64,000 nt of DNA, from contig NZ_BAYD01000015.1 in the NCBI RefSeq assembly GCF_000685075.1, positions 1 through 64,000 of the forward strand, read 5' to 3'. Positions 35,800-45,469 of the stretch are shown piece after piece. Each line of letters opens with the position of its first letter. Within the stretch, counting starts at the first letter, position 1. The notes under the pieces were generated by a model that saw only the letters and a list, made by a program, of their open reading frames with translations, was not told the DNA's origin and searched no databases. Source of the stretch: Paraburkholderia oxyphila NBRC 105797. GTDB taxonomy: Bacteria; Pseudomonadota; Gammaproteobacteria; Burkholderiales; Burkholderiaceae. The translations under genes were made by a program, and so were the position numbers.

Positions 35800-37914
35800 A
35801 TGCAAACTTTGATCGAGGCATTGCACCGAACCGCCGACCTCGTGGTGAACGACTTCTATGAGGAATTGGCGCGCTTGCCCAAGTCCCGGCGCATCCTCGA
35901 AATGCTGTCGGGAGAGGAACTCGCGCATCTGAAGACGCGGCAGGTGCAGAACCTGCTCGCACTCGCGCAGCCGTCATCGACCTCGCAGGAGCGCGCCGAA
36001 ATGGCGATGCGCGTCGGGCGCATCCATGCCATCGTCGGGCTCGACAAGGAAGAGCTCGTGCGCAGCCGCGGCATCCTGCAGGAACTCGTCGACAAGCAGA
36101 TCGGGCGCAATGTGAGCCGCCAGGCGCTCTCGCTCTACGCGCGGCGCCTGATTGCGGACACCGCCTGGCAACTGAAGGCGTATCAGGCGGTGCAGGATTC
36201 GCAGCAGGAGGTGCTTCAGCGCATCACGCGCATCGTCTGGGAGGCGGGCAGCTATACCCATTTCATCGACCAGGTCATTGCCGCGCTTTCGGATCACGAC
36301 GAGGTGACGGGATGCGCGATCGGTCGTCCCGATGCGGCCGGAATCTTCCACTTCGAGGCGGGCGCGGGCGGCCGGGGGCACCCAGGCCGCAGCGGCGCGG
36401 ACGGCGGTGGCGGGTTGATCGACGCGCTGACGGAGGAGGGGCACGTCATCAGCGTGCGCGCCGACCACCCATGCGGGCAGGGCGCCGTGGGGCGCGCCTG
36501 GCGCAGCGGCAAGGCCGAGCGCGTCGTCAATTATCAGACCGATCCGCTCGTCGCCCGCTGGCGCGATGTCGCCGCGCGCGAGGGCTTGCGCTCCGCCGTT
36601 GCGCTGCCGCTCGCCGCGACCGGCCAGCCGCCGATCGCGATCCTGATGCTCTATAGCGCATGGCCGGGCGGTTTCGTCGGACCAGACCAGGTGGCTTTCG
36701 TCGAACTATTGCAGACGCTGCTCGGCTGCGCGGTCACGCGCCTGCAGACCCAGGAGGGGATGCACGGCGCCGCGGTGCCGATGAGCGTGCGCCAGCACTG
36801 GGCGGCGCTTGTGCGTACGGGCGCGCTGCAGATGCACTATCAGCCGCTGCTGAATCTGGCCACGGGCCGCTGCCGCAAGGTGGAGGCGCTCGCGCGCCTG
36901 CGCGACGGCGAGCGCCTGCTCATGCCCGACGAATTTCTCTTCGCGCTGGCCTCCGACGATCTGCTCGAGCTGTTCGCGCGCGGGCTGCACCAGGCGCTGG
37001 CCGACCGCCGCCAATGGCTCGCGGCGGGACACGATCTGGCAATTTCGATCAACCTGCCGCCGGCCGCGCTCAACGACATCCGCTATTTCGAGGCGGCCCG
37101 CGAGGCGCTGCAGACCTACGCGTGCCCGAGCGCGCAGCTCACGCTGGAAGTTCTGGAGACCGAAGCATTCTCACTGAACGAGGGGCAGCGCTCGATTCTC
37201 GGAAAGTTTCGTGCGCTGGGCGTGCTGCTCGCACAGGACGATCTCGGCTCGGGGCATAGCGGGCTCGCGCGGCTGCGCGAATTGCCGTTCGACTGGATCA
37301 AGATCGACCGCGAGATCGCCCATCTCGATGGCGACACGGCGCTCGATGCGCTGCGCGTGGTGTATCAGGTGACGCGTCTCGGCCATTCGCTGGGCAAGCT
37401 CGTGCTGGCGGAGGGTGTCGATTCGCCGGATCTGCTGGCGGCGCTCGCGATACTCGGCGTGGACGGCGCACAGGGCTACGTGATCGCGCGGCCCATGCCG
37501 GCCGCGCAACTGCCCGCATGGATTGCCGGCGACGAGGCGCGCGAAGTGCACGAAGCGCCCGGCGCGCCCGGCGCGCGCGCGGGCGAGAGCGTGCTTGCGC
37601 GGCTCGCACGCTTCGTGGTGTGGGAAGAACGGGTGCTCATGATCGCGGCCGCGCCCGGCGCGGCGCGCGATCTCCTCAAAGCCGCTGCGGTTGTCGCGAA
37701 CACGCCGCTGGCCGACGCGCTGGTGGGACTCGGCGACGTGCTGCCGGCAGGCGAGGCGCGTGAGGCGCTTCAGCGCGATCTCCTGCGCGCCTTGCTGGAA
37801 GGCGGCCGCGAGAGCGACGCGTGGCGCGCCGCGCGCGATCGCCTCATGAGTGCCATCGCGGCGACGGCGCACGAGACTCACATCCCCGAGCCTGTGCCGT
37901 CACACACGCACTGA
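35800..37914 (+). CDS. Globin-coupled GAF-EAL c-di-GMP phosphodiesterase
   Basis: This 704-residue cytoplasmic signalling protein has an N-terminal globin-coupled sensor domain (about 1-135). Its proximal heme ligand is probably His76 (RVGRIHAIVGL). A GAF-like domain follows (about 140-315), then an EAL domain (about 325-565). EAL signatures are kept: E362-A-L (KVEALARL), NLPPAAL, LEVLETEA, QDDLGSGHSG, WIKIDRE, LAEGVD and GAQGYVIARP, so it should hydrolyse c-di-GMP. Oxygen or another gas bound to heme is the likely input. A ~135-residue C-terminal extension (about 570-704) rich in Ala/Leu/Arg resembles no domain I know. No GGDEF partner is adjacent, but a GGDEF-EAL gene lies at 43.5 kb. Confidence 0.85.
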   Translation: MQTLIEALHRTADLVVNDFYEELARLPKSRRILEMLSGEELAHLKTRQVQNLLALAQPSSTSQERAEMAMRVGRIHAIVGLDKEELVRSRGILQELVDKQIGRNVSRQALSLYARRLIADTAWQLKAYQAVQDSQQEVLQRITRIVWEAGSYTHFIDQVIAALSDHDEVTGCAIGRPDAAGIFHFEAGAGGRGHPGRSGADGGGGLIDALTEEGHVISVRADHPCGQGAVGRAWRSGKAERVVNYQTDPLVARWRDVAAREGLRSAVALPLAATGQPPIAILMLYSAWPGGFVGPDQVAFVELLQTLLGCAVTRLQTQEGMHGAAVPMSVRQHWAALVRTGALQMHYQPLLNLATGRCRKVEALARLRDGERLLMPDEFLFALASDDLLELFARGLHQALADRRQWLAAGHDLAISINLPPAALNDIRYFEAAREALQTYACPSAQLTLEVLETEAFSLNEGQRSILGKFRALGVLLAQDDLGSGHSGLARLRELPFDWIKIDREIAHLDGDTALDALRVVYQVTRLGHSLGKLVLAEGVDSPDLLAALAILGVDGAQGYVIARPMPAAQLPAWIAGDEAREVHEAPGAPGARAGESVLARLARFVVWEERVLMIAAAPGAARDLLKAAAVVANTPLADALVGLGDVLPAGEAREALQRDLLRALLEGGRESDAWRAARDRLMSAIAATAHETHIPEPVPSHTH

Positions 37915-37966
37915 GCGGGCCGTGGCGCGCTCGTGATGCGCGCCCGGTTCGCACGTTCTCCGCGCC

Positions 37967-39271
37967 TTACTCGGCCAACGCGATGGCCACATCCGTTGCC
38001 GCCGCCGGCTGCCTGCGTTGCAGCACCGCGATGCACACGAGCGACACGGCCGAAAGCGCACTATAAAAGAGCGCCAGCGGCCACCATTGCCCGGGGAAGT
38101 CGTGAGCGAGCAGCGTGCCGACCAGCGGCGTGAGGCCGCCCGCAAGCGCCGCGCAACATTGATAGGAGATCGAAATAGCCGAATAGCGCACGCGCACCGG
38201 GAAGGCGTTGGTCATGAAACCCGCCATCACCGCATACGAGCTCGACATGCACATCACGGCAATGGCAATGCCGATCACGATAGCGGCCGGCTTGCCGGTC
38301 GAAACCAGCACAAACATCGGCCAGGGCGAGAGCATCGCAAGCGCCGCCGCGAGCGTGAGGAAGCGGCCCGCGCCCACGCGCTGCGCGAACCAGCCCGAGG
38401 CGAGCTGCGTGAAGAGCTGGATGAACGCGACGACGAACAGGCAGTCGAGGATCAGCGCGCGGTCGAGGCCGAGCGTCTGCGTCGTGTAGTTGAGCATGAA
38501 GGTGTTGACGAACCACGCGCCGGCCACGCCGATCACGTTGGCGCCGAGGCACAGCAGCACGACGCGCCAGCTGTCGCGCAGCACCTCGAGGATCGGCAGC
38601 GCGGCCGTGCGGCGCTGGGTCTTGAGCGCCTCGAACTCGGGCGATTCGCTCACGCCCGAGCGGATCAGCAGGCCCACCACGAGCAGCACCGCGCTCGCGA
38701 TGAACGGCAGACGCCAGCCCCAGGCAAAGAGCGCGGCGTGGTCCAGGTGCGCGACGCTGCGAAATGCGAGCAGCGCGAGGATCAGCCCCGCGGGACTGCC
38801 CAGTTGCGCGAACGAGGCGAGGAACGTGCGCTTTTCCTTCGGCGCATGCTCGCCCGCCATCAACACCGCGCCGCCCCATTCGCCGCCGATGGCGATGCCC
38901 TGCGCGATACGTAGCGCGACCAGCAGGGCCGGCGCGAGTGCGCCCGCGCTGGCATAGGTGGGCAGAAAGCCGATGCCCACGGTGCCCACGCCCATGATCG
39001 AAAGCGTCGCGACCAGCGCCTTCTTGCGACCGATGCGGTCGCCCAGATGTCCGAACACGAGCCCGCCGAGCGGCCGCGCGAAAAAGCCCACGGCAAAGGT
39101 GCCGAACGAGGCGAGCGTGCTGTAGAACGGCTCGTTCGACGGGAAGAACAATTTGCCGAAGATGAGCGCCGCTGCCGTGGCGTAGATGTAGAAGTCGTAC
39201 CACTCGATCGTCGTGCCGACGAAGGCGGCCAGTGAAGCGCGCGCGGGCTGGCGCGCGGAAATGCTCGTCAT
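37967..39271 (-). CDS. MHS-family MFS permease
   Basis: This 434-residue, 12-helix inner-membrane symporter is of the metabolite:H+ symporter group: VGTTIEWYDFYIYATAAALIF (about 18-38), GGLVFGHLGDRIGRKKAL, and QGIAIGGEWGGAVLMAGEHAP. It resembles shikimate, proline/betaine or dicarboxylate permeases; the substrate cannot be assigned. ATG 39271 has an AAGGAGA ribosome site. It lies downstream of an acyl-CoA dehydrogenase and a family III CoA-transferase in the same direction, with a 91-bp gap. I infer that it imports a carboxylic acid that those enzymes activate and oxidise. Confidence 0.85.
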   Translation of the reverse strand: MTSISARQPARASLAAFVGTTIEWYDFYIYATAAALIFGKLFFPSNEPFYSTLASFGTFAVGFFARPLGGLVFGHLGDRIGRKKALVATLSIMGVGTVGIGFLPTYASAGALAPALLVALRIAQGIAIGGEWGGAVLMAGEHAPKEKRTFLASFAQLGSPAGLILALLAFRSVAHLDHAALFAWGWRLPFIASAVLLVVGLLIRSGVSESPEFEALKTQRRTAALPILEVLRDSWRVVLLCLGANVIGVAGAWFVNTFMLNYTTQTLGLDRALILDCLFVVAFIQLFTQLASGWFAQRVGAGRFLTLAAALAMLSPWPMFVLVSTGKPAAIVIGIAIAVMCMSSSYAVMAGFMTNAFPVRVRYSAISISYQCCAALAGGLTPLVGTLLAHDFPGQWWPLALFYSALSAVSLVCIAVLQRRQPAAATDVAIALAE

Positions 39272-39362
39272 GTTTGTCTCCTTCAACCTTCATTTAAGCG
39301 GTCGAGCCGGCTCGGGCCGGTCTTCTATCCGTTGATGTCGCGTCCTGATTGCGGTTAGCGCT

Positions 39363-40583
39363 TTATCCCTTCACCACCCCCGCATCGAAGAGCTTCTGCT
39401 GGGTGGCGGCGTCGATGCCGAGCGCGTCGAGCACTGCGCGCGTGTCGGCGCCGAGCGCGGGCGGCGGCGTGCGATAGGTGGCCGGGGTGCGCGAGAGCTT
39501 GACGGGCGCGCCCGTGCCCCGATAGCCGTCCATCTCCACGAGCATGCGGCGATGCTGCGTGTGCGGATGGGCAACTACGTCATCGACCGTCTGCACGGGG
39601 CCGCACGGTACGCCCGCGGCGATCAGGTCGCGCGCGAGCGGATCGCACTCGTGTTGCGCGAGCCGGGCTTCGAGCGCCGCCTTCAATTCGGGCCGGTGTG
39701 CGCAACGGTTGCGGTTGTCGGCAAAGCGCGGGTCATCGGCGAGTTCGGGCACGCCCAGATGCGCGCAGAGCTTCGCGAACTGCCGGTCGTTGCCCACCGC
39801 GAGGAAGATGGGCGCGGTGCCGGTCGCGTAGCTGTCGTAGGGCGCGATGTTCGGATGCGCGTTGCCGCTGCGCTGCGGCGTGCGTCCGTTGCCGAAGTAG
39901 TTCGGCAGATGTGGATGCAGCAGCGAGACGCCGCAGTCGTAGAGCGCGATGTCGACCGACTGGCCCTGGCCGCTCTTTTCGCGCTCCGCGAGCGCGAGCA
40001 GGATGCCCGCGAGCGCATTGAGGCCCGTGACCATGTCGACGATCGGCAGACCGATGCGCAGCGCGGGTCCGTCGCTTTCGCCGTTCACGCTCATGAGGCC
40101 GGCCATCGCCTGGATCACGGCGTCGTAGCCGGGCAGGCCGCCGAGCGGGCCGTCAGGGCCGAAGCCGGAGATTGCGCAATGAATCAGGCGCGGAAAGCGC
40201 GGCTTGAGATCGCGTTCGTAATCCATGCCCCAGCGTGCGAGCGTGCCGGGCTTGAAATTCTCGACGAGGACGTCGGCGCCTTCGAGCAGCTGCCAGAGAA
40301 TCGCGCGGCCTTCGTCGCGCGACAGGTCCACGGCAATGCCTTGCTTGTTGCGGTTCACGCCCACGTAGTACCACGCCGTTTCGTCGAGAAAGGGCGGGCC
40401 CCAGCCGCGCGTTTCGTCGCCAACGGGCGGCTCGAGCTTGATGACTTCGGCGCCGTGGTCGGCGAGTGCCTGCGTGCAGTACGGGCCGCCGAGCACGCGG
40501 CTCAGGTCGATCACGCGCAGGCCGTGCAGCGCGCCGTTGACCGTGGACGATGCGGATGCTTCGGATGTCTGATGAATGCTCAT
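39363..40583 (-). CDS. Family III (CaiB/BaiF) CoA-transferase
   Basis: This 406-residue cytoplasmic enzyme moves CoA between carboxylic acids, for example succinyl-CoA to a dicarboxylate. Family signs are LHGLRVIDLSRVLGGPYCTQALADHGAEVIKLEPP near the start, NRNKQGIAVDLS and SGFGPDGPLGGLPGYDAVIQAMAGLM. LRIGLPIVDMVTGLNAL contains the candidate catalytic Asp. The start at 40583 gives MSIHQTSEASAS. It begins 10 bp after the stop of the acyl-CoA dehydrogenase gene, a tight operon spacing. Together they suggest catabolism of an organic acid as its CoA thioester; glutarate-type acids are one possibility. Confidence 0.9.
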   Translation of the reverse strand: MSIHQTSEASASSTVNGALHGLRVIDLSRVLGGPYCTQALADHGAEVIKLEPPVGDETRGWGPPFLDETAWYYVGVNRNKQGIAVDLSRDEGRAILWQLLEGADVLVENFKPGTLARWGMDYERDLKPRFPRLIHCAISGFGPDGPLGGLPGYDAVIQAMAGLMSVNGESDGPALRIGLPIVDMVTGLNALAGILLALAEREKSGQGQSVDIALYDCGVSLLHPHLPNYFGNGRTPQRSGNAHPNIAPYDSYATGTAPIFLAVGNDRQFAKLCAHLGVPELADDPRFADNRNRCAHRPELKAALEARLAQHECDPLARDLIAAGVPCGPVQTVDDVVAHPHTQHRRMLVEMDGYRGTGAPVKLSRTPATYRTPPPALGADTRAVLDALGIDAATQQKLFDAGVVKG

Positions 40584-40593
40584 CGCTCGGGCC

Positions 40594-42354
40594 TCACTGT
40601 GCAGGCAGCAGTTGCATCGCGTCCGCGAGCGGCAGCGGCTCTTCGTCGACCAGCGCGCGCAGTTGCGCGGCATCGGCGTCGCGTTCGTCGAGCGCGAGCG
40701 GATCGCGCGGCAGCAGCTTGTGGCGCACGATCAGGTGCGCGAGTGCGAGGCGGCGGTAGTCCTGCGCGCCGCGCGAGACTTGCGCGGCCTCGCACGCCAT
40801 GAAGGCGGCCGTGGTGGCGTGATAGAGCGCGCTCGCGGCCTGGCGCACCGACTCGTCGCGGCCGCATTCGGCCACGCTTTCGAGCGCCGCGCCCGCGCGT
40901 TCGAAGGCGGCGCGCAGAAGCGCCGCGCTCGCCTCGGGCAGGCTCGCTTCGGCGAGCTGCGCGCGCACATAGCGCGCGAGCGCATCGAGCGCGCCTTCGC
41001 GTTTGGCCGCGCGCGCGACGTCGAGCGCGACGATGTTGCTCGTGCCTTCCCAGATCGAGCCCAGATGCGCGTCGCGCACGAGGCGCGGGTCGCTCCATTC
41101 CTCGATATAGCCCACGCCGCCGCGCACTTCCATGGCGTCGCCGGTCACGCGGCGCGCGTCGCGGCAGGCGCGGAACTTGATGAGCGGCGTGAGGATGCGC
41201 ACGCACTTCGCCGCCAGCTCATCGCCGCGGTCGGCGCGCGCGAGCAGCGTGGCGATCTGCATGAACATCGTGCGCGCCTGCTCGGCGGGCAGCATCATCT
41301 TGAGCAGTTGGCGCTGCATCAGCGGCATCTCGATCAGCTTGCGGCCGAACGCTTCGCGATGGCGCGCCACGTGCAGCGCTTCCGTGAGCGCGCGGCGCAT
41401 GAGGCCCGCCGCGCGCACGCCGTTCGACAGACGCGACATGTTGATCATGTCCGCCATCTGATGGAAGCCGCGGCCCACTTCGCCGATCAAAAATGCCTGC
41501 GCGCCTTCGAGCACGATCTCGCCGCTCGCCATCGAGCGGCTGCCGAGCTTGTCCTTGAGGCGCACAATGCGATAGCTGTTGCGCGTGCCGTCGGGCCGCG
41601 TCTTCGGCAGCAGGAAGAGCGCGAGCCCTTTGATGCCCGGGGGCGCGTCGTCGGGGCGCGCGAGCACCATCGCGAGATCGGCGTCGGCGTTCGAGCAGAA
41701 CCACTTGTCGCCATAGAGGCGCCATGTGTCTTCGCCGTTCGCGCCGCGCTCGCGGACCGCGCGCGTGGCGATGCGTGCGACGTCCGAGCCCGCGGCCTGC
41801 TCGGTCATGAACATCGCGCCCTGATAGAGCGTGTCGAAGTCTTGCGACGCGAGCATCGGCAGATAGCGCGCGACGAGCTCGGGCGAGCCGAAGCGGCGCA
41901 GCGTGCGCGTGAGCGAGTCGGTCATGCTCACGGGGCAGCACAAGCCGAATTCCGCCTGCACGAACAGATAGGTGAGCGCGTACTTCACGAGCGGCGCGGG
42001 CGCATTCTCGCGATGGCTCATCGCCGCGAGGCCCAGCTCGGCGTAGGCGACGCGCTCGAGCGCGACGTAGTCGGGATGTTTTTCGAGGCTCTGGAGCGGC
42101 TCGCCGCGGCGCGTGCGCTGCTTCAGCGTGGGCGGATTGTGGTCGGCGACGAGCGCCAGCGCGTCGAGCTCGTCCGAGGCGCGCTGGCCCAGGGTGACGA
42201 GCTGGGGCTCGATGGCGGCGTAGGCCGCATCGCCGAGATAGCTGCGCAGCAGCGGGGCCAGACCCGGGTCGCTCGTGAAGAAGTTGATGCCGCGGCTGTC
42301 GGGAATGTTGGCCGAGCCGTCGGCTTGCGCGGCGACGGTGGAAAGTTCGCTCAT
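40594..42354 (-). CDS. Acyl-CoA dehydrogenase, AidB-like
   Basis: This 586-residue FAD enzyme is longer than classic ~380-residue acyl-CoA dehydrogenases and resembles the AidB/isovaleryl-type long subgroup. Visible features are MTDSLTRTLRRFGSPELVARYLPML, MFMTEQAAGSDVARIATRA (about 200-220), the WRLYGDKWFCSNADADLAMVLARPDD block and the GGVGYIEEWSDPRLVRDAHLGSIWEGTSNIVALDVARA region (about 430-470). It starts at 42354 with the natural MSELSTVAAQADG terminus. It heads an operon with a CoA-transferase and an MHS permease. It is divergent from a LysR regulator, the likely controller. The substrate is not known. Confidence 0.87.
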   Translation of the reverse strand: MSELSTVAAQADGSANIPDSRGINFFTSDPGLAPLLRSYLGDAAYAAIEPQLVTLGQRASDELDALALVADHNPPTLKQRTRRGEPLQSLEKHPDYVALERVAYAELGLAAMSHRENAPAPLVKYALTYLFVQAEFGLCCPVSMTDSLTRTLRRFGSPELVARYLPMLASQDFDTLYQGAMFMTEQAAGSDVARIATRAVRERGANGEDTWRLYGDKWFCSNADADLAMVLARPDDAPPGIKGLALFLLPKTRPDGTRNSYRIVRLKDKLGSRSMASGEIVLEGAQAFLIGEVGRGFHQMADMINMSRLSNGVRAAGLMRRALTEALHVARHREAFGRKLIEMPLMQRQLLKMMLPAEQARTMFMQIATLLARADRGDELAAKCVRILTPLIKFRACRDARRVTGDAMEVRGGVGYIEEWSDPRLVRDAHLGSIWEGTSNIVALDVARAAKREGALDALARYVRAQLAEASLPEASAALLRAAFERAGAALESVAECGRDESVRQAASALYHATTAAFMACEAAQVSRGAQDYRRLALAHLIVRHKLLPRDPLALDERDADAAQLRALVDEEPLPLADAMQLLPAQ

Positions 42355-42540
42355 GAGGGTGTCTCCAGCCTTAGGGTTGGTTCGGATCTGCGCGCTCAGG
42401 CGCGACAATGGGTCCCAGCACAGAGGCCAAGCTTAGGCACGGCGACGATAACGGTCCAATACAAACGATGTCCTGTACGATAAGCAGCATCTATCGATAA
42501 CGACATTGGGCAGACGACAAAACCGGATGGAGACACCGCG
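42355..42540. promoter_or_regulatory. Divergent promoter/operator region of the acyl-CoA operon and LysR gene
   Basis: This 186-bp spacer contains a TATCGATA palindrome (42492-42499) within ATCTATCGATAACG, plus two further CGATAA words upstream (about 42450 and 42479). These are plausible LysR-type binding elements. Exact promoters are not assigned. Confidence 0.4.
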
Positions 42541-43431
42541 ATGGAACTCAAGCAATTGCGCTATTTCGTGGCCGTGGCCGAGGAGCTGCACTTCGGGCGC
42601 GCGGCGCGGCGGCTCTTCATTTCGCAGCCCGCGCTGAGCTTCGACATCCGCAAGTTCGAAGAGCAACTGGGCGTGCAGCTGCTCGAGCGCACCAACAAGG
42701 CCGTCGCGCTCACGAACGCGGGCTTCGTGCTGCTCGAAGAGGCGCGGCGGCTACTGGAGCAGGCCGAGGAGGTGCGGCGCATTGCGGCGCGCTCGGCGCA
42801 TGGGCTTGCGGGGCGGCTGCGCATCGGCTTCGTGAACTCGATGCTCTATCGCGGGCTGCCCGAGGCGGTCCGGCGTTTCGAGGCCGATCACCCCGCCGTG
42901 GAGGTCGTGCTGCGCGAGATGAACACCATCGAGCAGGTTCATGCGCTGCAGCGTTTGCAGATCGATCTGGGCTTCGCGCACTGGGGGCGGTTTCCGGCCG
43001 AGGTGCACTCCGAGCCGCTGTTTTCCGAGCCGTTTCTCTGCTGCCTGCCGGCGGGGCACCGCTTCGCGCGGCGCAGGCGCATCGAGCTCGCCACGCTCGC
43101 GCGCGAGCCGTTCATTCTGTTTCCGCGCTCGGTGTCGCCGCATTATCACGATCAGATCATTGCGACCTGCGTGGAGGCCGGCTTCAGTCCGCAGATCCGC
43201 CACGAGGCGAGGCTGTGGCAGACCGTCGTGACGATGGTGGAGTTCGGCATGGGCATCGCGCTCGTGCCCGCCGCGCTCGGCAACATGGGCGGCGAGCGTG
43301 CGGTGTTCAGGCCACTCGCAAGCAATCCTTATGAATCGCAGGTGCTCAAGCTGGTGCGTGCTGGCGAGACCGACGCCAGCGTGCAGGGGTTCGTGGAGTA
43401 TCTGGCAGTGCAGGGGCGCGTTGGTCCATAG
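42541..43431 (+). CDS. LysR-family transcriptional regulator
   Basis: This 296-residue regulator has a winged-helix domain (about 1-60; MELKQLRYFVAVAEELHFGRAARRLFISQPALSFDIRKFEEQLG). The inducer-binding domain covers about 90-290. The N-terminus is of the CatR/CbnR-like subgroup that usually activates a divergent catabolic operon in response to a pathway intermediate. It faces the acyl-CoA dehydrogenase/CoA-transferase/permease operon, so it is probably that operon's activator. ATG 42541 is the only start that suits the fold. GGAGACACCGCG precedes it, a fair ribosome site. It converges on the GGDEF-EAL gene. Confidence 0.9.
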   Translation: MELKQLRYFVAVAEELHFGRAARRLFISQPALSFDIRKFEEQLGVQLLERTNKAVALTNAGFVLLEEARRLLEQAEEVRRIAARSAHGLAGRLRIGFVNSMLYRGLPEAVRRFEADHPAVEVVLREMNTIEQVHALQRLQIDLGFAHWGRFPAEVHSEPLFSEPFLCCLPAGHRFARRRRIELATLAREPFILFPRSVSPHYHDQIIATCVEAGFSPQIRHEARLWQTVVTMVEFGMGIALVPAALGNMGGERAVFRPLASNPYESQVLKLVRAGETDASVQGFVEYLAVQGRVGP

Positions 43432-43483
43432 TTAGCCGGCGTATCGGCATGCCTCGCTATGAGCAGACCGTGCCGCGCGCGGC

Positions 43484-45373
43484 TCAGACAATGACCTGAT
43501 CGCCGCGCGCTGTATGCGACGGCCACGGCAGCGGACCGCCATCGGCGAGCACGCGCGTGATGCTTTCGGCATCGAGCGGCTTGCTGAAGCGGAAGCCCTG
43601 CGCTTCCACGCAGCCGAGCGCCAGCAGAAACTCCTGCTGCGCGAGCGTCTCGACGCCTTCGGCGATGACGGACAAGCCCAGCGCCCTCGCCAGCGTGACG
43701 ATCGCCTTCACGATCGCCCCCGTGTCGCTTTCCTCGATCCGATGCACGAATGCCCGGTCGATCTTGATGCGATCGACCGGCAGCGCCCGCAATTGGCTCA
43801 GGCTCGAGTAGCCCATGCCGAAATCGTCGACCGACACGCTGATGCCGGCGCCGCGAAACTCGTTGAGGCGGCGCACGGCGATGTCGGGCTGCTGCATCAG
43901 CGCGGTCTCGGTGACCTCGAGCTCGAGTTTCGCCGGATCGACACCCGTCTCGCGCAAGATGGCCTGAAACGTCTCCACGATATTCGGGCGCTGCAACTGC
44001 AGCGGCGACAAATTGATCGCGATGCGCACAGGCGCAATCCCCATGCGCCGCCAGACGGCGGACTGGCGGCAAGCCTCCTGGAGCACCCACTCGCCGAGCT
44101 TCGCGACGAAACCCGACTTTTCCGCAATCGGGACGAACTCCGCCGGCGCGATCTCGCCGTAAATCTCGTCGTACCAGCGCACGAGCGCTTCGACGCCAAG
44201 CACCTGGCCGTTGCGCATGTCGACCTGCGGCTGGTAATGCAGGCGCAGCATGCCGTCTTCGATCGCTCTTCTGAGACGTGCCGAGAGGATGAGCTTCGCG
44301 TCGGCGTCCGCGCGCATCTCGGGCCGATAGCGTTCCCAGCAATTGCGCCCGCGATTCTTGGCCGCGTACATGGCCATGTCCGCGCACGGAATCAGCGTTT
44401 GCGCATCGCAGGCATCCATGGGAAACACACTGACGCCGACGCTCGCGCTGACCAGGAGCTCATGCCCGTCGACGAGCACGGGCTCGGCCATTGCCGCGAG
44501 CACGGTGTCGGGCAGATCGAAGCGCGCCGTGTCGCCCCGCCTGCCAGGCGCCACGACGATGAACTCGTCGCCGCCGTAGCGCCCGACGATGTCGCCCGGG
44601 CGGGCGCAGGCACGCAGACGCTCGGCGACTTCGACGAGCAACCGGTCGCCGACGCTGTGCCCGAGCGCATCGTTGACGGTCTTGAAGGCATCGAGGTCGA
44701 GGAAAACGACATGGACGGATTCGCCGTTGCGGCCGGGGGCCGCGAGCAGGGCCTGCAACTTTGCGCTGACCGCCGCGCGATTCGCGAGCCCGGTCAGGCT
44801 GTCGCATTCGCTCAGCTCGCGCATGCGGCGCGAGCGGTCGAGCAGCTTGACCGAGACGTCATGCGCCGTTTTGGCAAACAGTAGCGGATAGACGAAGATG
44901 ATCGGCAGCCAGACCGGCGCGACCCGCATGCTCAACGGATAGAAGGCGATGCCAAAGGTCGCCGCCCCAGCCACCAGACCGGCAGCGCTGGCGCCCAGCC
45001 CGGCGACGAAGAGCGGCCATCCACCGATCGCCATGTTGTCGAGCGCGAACATCAACAGGATCACGACGGTCGCCACGGGCTCGAAACGAACGGCCACGAT
45101 GAGCCAGCCGCCGAAGGCCGAATCGACGAGCATGTTCCACTGCTCTTTGCGGGGCGCATCGCCAAGGGGAGGGCTCACGAGCCGGTAGGCGATATGCGGC
45201 CAGACGAGGCAGACGACAGGCACGCCCACGAGGAGCCACGCCGGCGCTTGCTGCAGGTGCAGCAAGGACAGCATGGGGAGCGTGCCCATCGCGTAGCCGA
45301 GGGTCCTGAGCACGTAAATGCGCCGCACAAGGCCGATGGTCCAGGCCCTGTCGGCCTGGGCGGACGTGAGCAC
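43484..45373 (-). CDS. MASE2-GGDEF-EAL c-di-GMP enzyme (GTG start)
   Basis: This 629-residue membrane protein begins with a MASE2-type sensory membrane domain (about 15-180; LRTLGYAMGTLPMLSLL, then VCLVWPHIAYRL). GGDEF follows (about 190-350) with an intact GRYGGDEF and the inhibitory RxxD site (RPGD) five residues before it. EAL is also intact (about 365-615): LGVEALVRW, INLSPLQLQ, EVTETAL, VDDFGMGYSS, IKIDRAF, AEGVET, EAQGFRFSKPL. Both synthesis and hydrolysis of c-di-GMP are therefore possible. AdrA/DgcC-type MASE2 proteins usually lack EAL. The start is GTG 45373, 6 nt after GAGGAGA. It lies 96 bp downstream of nrdJ in the same direction. Confidence 0.88.
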   Translation of the reverse strand: MLTSAQADRAWTIGLVRRIYVLRTLGYAMGTLPMLSLLHLQQAPAWLLVGVPVVCLVWPHIAYRLVSPPLGDAPRKEQWNMLVDSAFGGWLIVAVRFEPVATVVILLMFALDNMAIGGWPLFVAGLGASAAGLVAGAATFGIAFYPLSMRVAPVWLPIIFVYPLLFAKTAHDVSVKLLDRSRRMRELSECDSLTGLANRAAVSAKLQALLAAPGRNGESVHVVFLDLDAFKTVNDALGHSVGDRLLVEVAERLRACARPGDIVGRYGGDEFIVVAPGRRGDTARFDLPDTVLAAMAEPVLVDGHELLVSASVGVSVFPMDACDAQTLIPCADMAMYAAKNRGRNCWERYRPEMRADADAKLILSARLRRAIEDGMLRLHYQPQVDMRNGQVLGVEALVRWYDEIYGEIAPAEFVPIAEKSGFVAKLGEWVLQEACRQSAVWRRMGIAPVRIAINLSPLQLQRPNIVETFQAILRETGVDPAKLELEVTETALMQQPDIAVRRLNEFRGAGISVSVDDFGMGYSSLSQLRALPVDRIKIDRAFVHRIEESDTGAIVKAIVTLARALGLSVIAEGVETLAQQEFLLALGCVEAQGFRFSKPLDAESITRVLADGGPLPWPSHTARGDQVIV

Positions 45374-45469
45374 GGGGTCTCCTCAGTCAAGTCTTATGAT
45401 TCAACGAGAGTAGCCCAGATTTATCTGTGGGTCTAACACCAGACGTTTGACACCCGCAGCAACTCCCCG

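Noticed and set aside
39363..42354. Naming the acyl-CoA/CoA-transferase operon as glutarate catabolism
   Set aside because: The dehydrogenase is AidB-like rather than a clear glutaryl-CoA dehydrogenase; the substrate is left open.
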